Below, one piece after another: positions 33,280-33,855 of a DNA stretch of 33,855 bases. The position numbers and the translations under genes are program-made. The stretch is from Acidobacteriaceae bacterium. Its GTDB lineage: Bacteria > Acidobacteriota > Terriglobia > Terriglobales > Acidobacteriaceae. Every line of letters starts with the position of its first letter. The stretch's first letter is position 1. The stretch spans positions 1 through 33,855 of the forward strand of contig DAHUXR010000046.1 in the NCBI GenBank assembly GCA_027307045.1, in the 5' to 3' direction. Under the pieces are notes generated by a model. That model searched no databases and had not been told where the DNA came from. It saw only the letters and a program-made list of their open reading frames with translations.

Positions 33280-33855
33280 ATGCCCGTTTTTAAGTTCAAG
33301 GGCGTGGATTTCATCGAGTTTGATTCCCTGCTCACCGACGACGAGCGGCTGGTGCGTGACACCGCGCGCCGCTTCATCGAAGAAAATCTCATACCCATCA
33401 TTGAAGAGTGCAACCGTGAAGGCCGCTTCCCGCGCGAACTGGTCAAGCCCATGGCCGATCTTGGCTTCTTTGGCGCCAGCCTGAAAGGTTATGGCTGCGC
33501 CGGCATGGGCAACGTGGAATATGGCCTGGTGATGCAGGAACTGGAGCGCGGCGATAGCGGCGTGCGCTCGTTCGTGAGCGTTCAGTCCGCGCTGTGCATG
33601 TATCCGATTTACGCCTACGGCAGCGATGCGCAGAAAGAAAAATGGCTGCCGCCTATGGCCAGGGGTGAAAAGCTCGGCTGCTTTGGCCTGACGGAGCCCG
33701 ACTTCGGCTCCAATCCCAGCGGCATGCGCACCCGCGCCGTCAAGTCCGGCAATGAATACGTCCTCAACGGCGAAAAGATGTGGATCACTTCGGGCTCCAT
33801 TGCCGATGTCGCCATCATTTGGGCCAAATCTGCGGAGCACAATGACCGCATCAAG
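33280..33855 (+). CDS. gcdH: Acyl-CoA dehydrogenase, glutaryl-CoA type, 5' part
   Basis: The 192 visible codons start at ATG 33280, with GAGGAG three bases before it, and run off the right edge. The residues match the N-terminal half of acyl-CoA dehydrogenases: FRELV-type helix (GRFPRELVKPMADLGFFG), QELERGDSGVRSFVSVQSAL, PIYAYGSDAQKEKWLP, the FAD-contact stretch LGCFGLTEPDFGSNP and VLNGEKMWITSG. The combination RGDSG..SFVSVQ with MRTRAV is typical of glutaryl-CoA dehydrogenases, which oxidatively decarboxylate glutaryl-CoA to crotonyl-CoA in lysine and aromatic breakdown. The catalytic Glu lies beyond the window, so the exact substrate remains likely rather than proven. No operon partner upstream on the plus strand within 200 bases. 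Confidence 0.9.
   Translation, partial: MPVFKFKGVDFIEFDSLLTDDERLVRDTARRFIEENLIPIIEECNREGRFPRELVKPMADLGFFGASLKGYGCAGMGNVEYGLVMQELERGDSGVRSFVSVQSALCMYPIYAYGSDAQKEKWLPPMARGEKLGCFGLTEPDFGSNPSGMRTRAVKSGNEYVLNGEKMWITSGSIADVAIIWAKSAEHNDRIK

Noticed and set aside
32734..33840. Minus-strand open frame of 368 codons
   Set aside because: It runs opposite the P-loop gene and the acyl-CoA dehydrogenase gene, both with strong family motifs. It is a shadow frame.

Overview
The window (about 57% GC by eye) looks like an Acidobacteriota chromosome, most likely of the Terriglobia/Koribacter type. This is an inference from gene content: an SBBP-repeat secreted protein, a UPF0182 membrane protein, a sigma/zinc-finger anti-sigma/CHAT locus, and very large uncharacterised proteins. 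No rRNA gene, intact tRNA, CRISPR array, transposase or phage structural gene was recognised.

Region 1 (1-8190, all minus strand) is a regulatory and envelope locus. Reading from right to left it holds a sigma-70-type factor, then a 1205-residue protein with two HX3CX2C zinc-finger anti-sigma modules, one membrane span, TPR-like repeats and a C-terminal CHAT caspase-like protease with an apparent His/Cys dyad. Two paralogous exported proteins follow, each preceded by a stable RNA hairpin. Last is a cysteine-rich protein that leaves the window at base 1. It has four repeats, each with a ladder of Cys at every fourth residue.

Region 2 (9093-23889, all minus strand) is a tightly packed operon. 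In transcription order it encodes a trypsin-like (NAL1-like) serine protease with a Pro/Ser linker and helical tail, a 1143-residue DUF6603-type beta-rich protein, a 1062-residue protein with a membrane hairpin in its middle, a 1501-residue protein, a 587-residue protein and a small two-span membrane protein. Three junctions overlap by 4, 4 and 23 bases, so the four giant proteins are probably made together. I know of no described function for this set.

Region 3 (24357-33855) is mostly ordinary: an SBBP beta-propeller protein, a relic of a cytochrome P450 gene, a UPF0182 protein, an isoaspartyl-methyltransferase-like protein, a small hypothetical protein, a YbaK-type Cys-tRNA(Pro) deacylase, a P-loop kinase-like protein, and the 5' part of a glutaryl-CoA-dehydrogenase-like gene cut by the right edge.

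The two best candidates for an undescribed system are the sigma/anti-sigma-CHAT locus with its HGP-motif exported proteins and Cys-ladder protein, and the NAL1-like protease/DUF6603 giant-protein operon beside it. Both carry a protease gene, lie on the same strand and are separated by about 0.9 kb without a convincing gene. Whether they act together is unknown.
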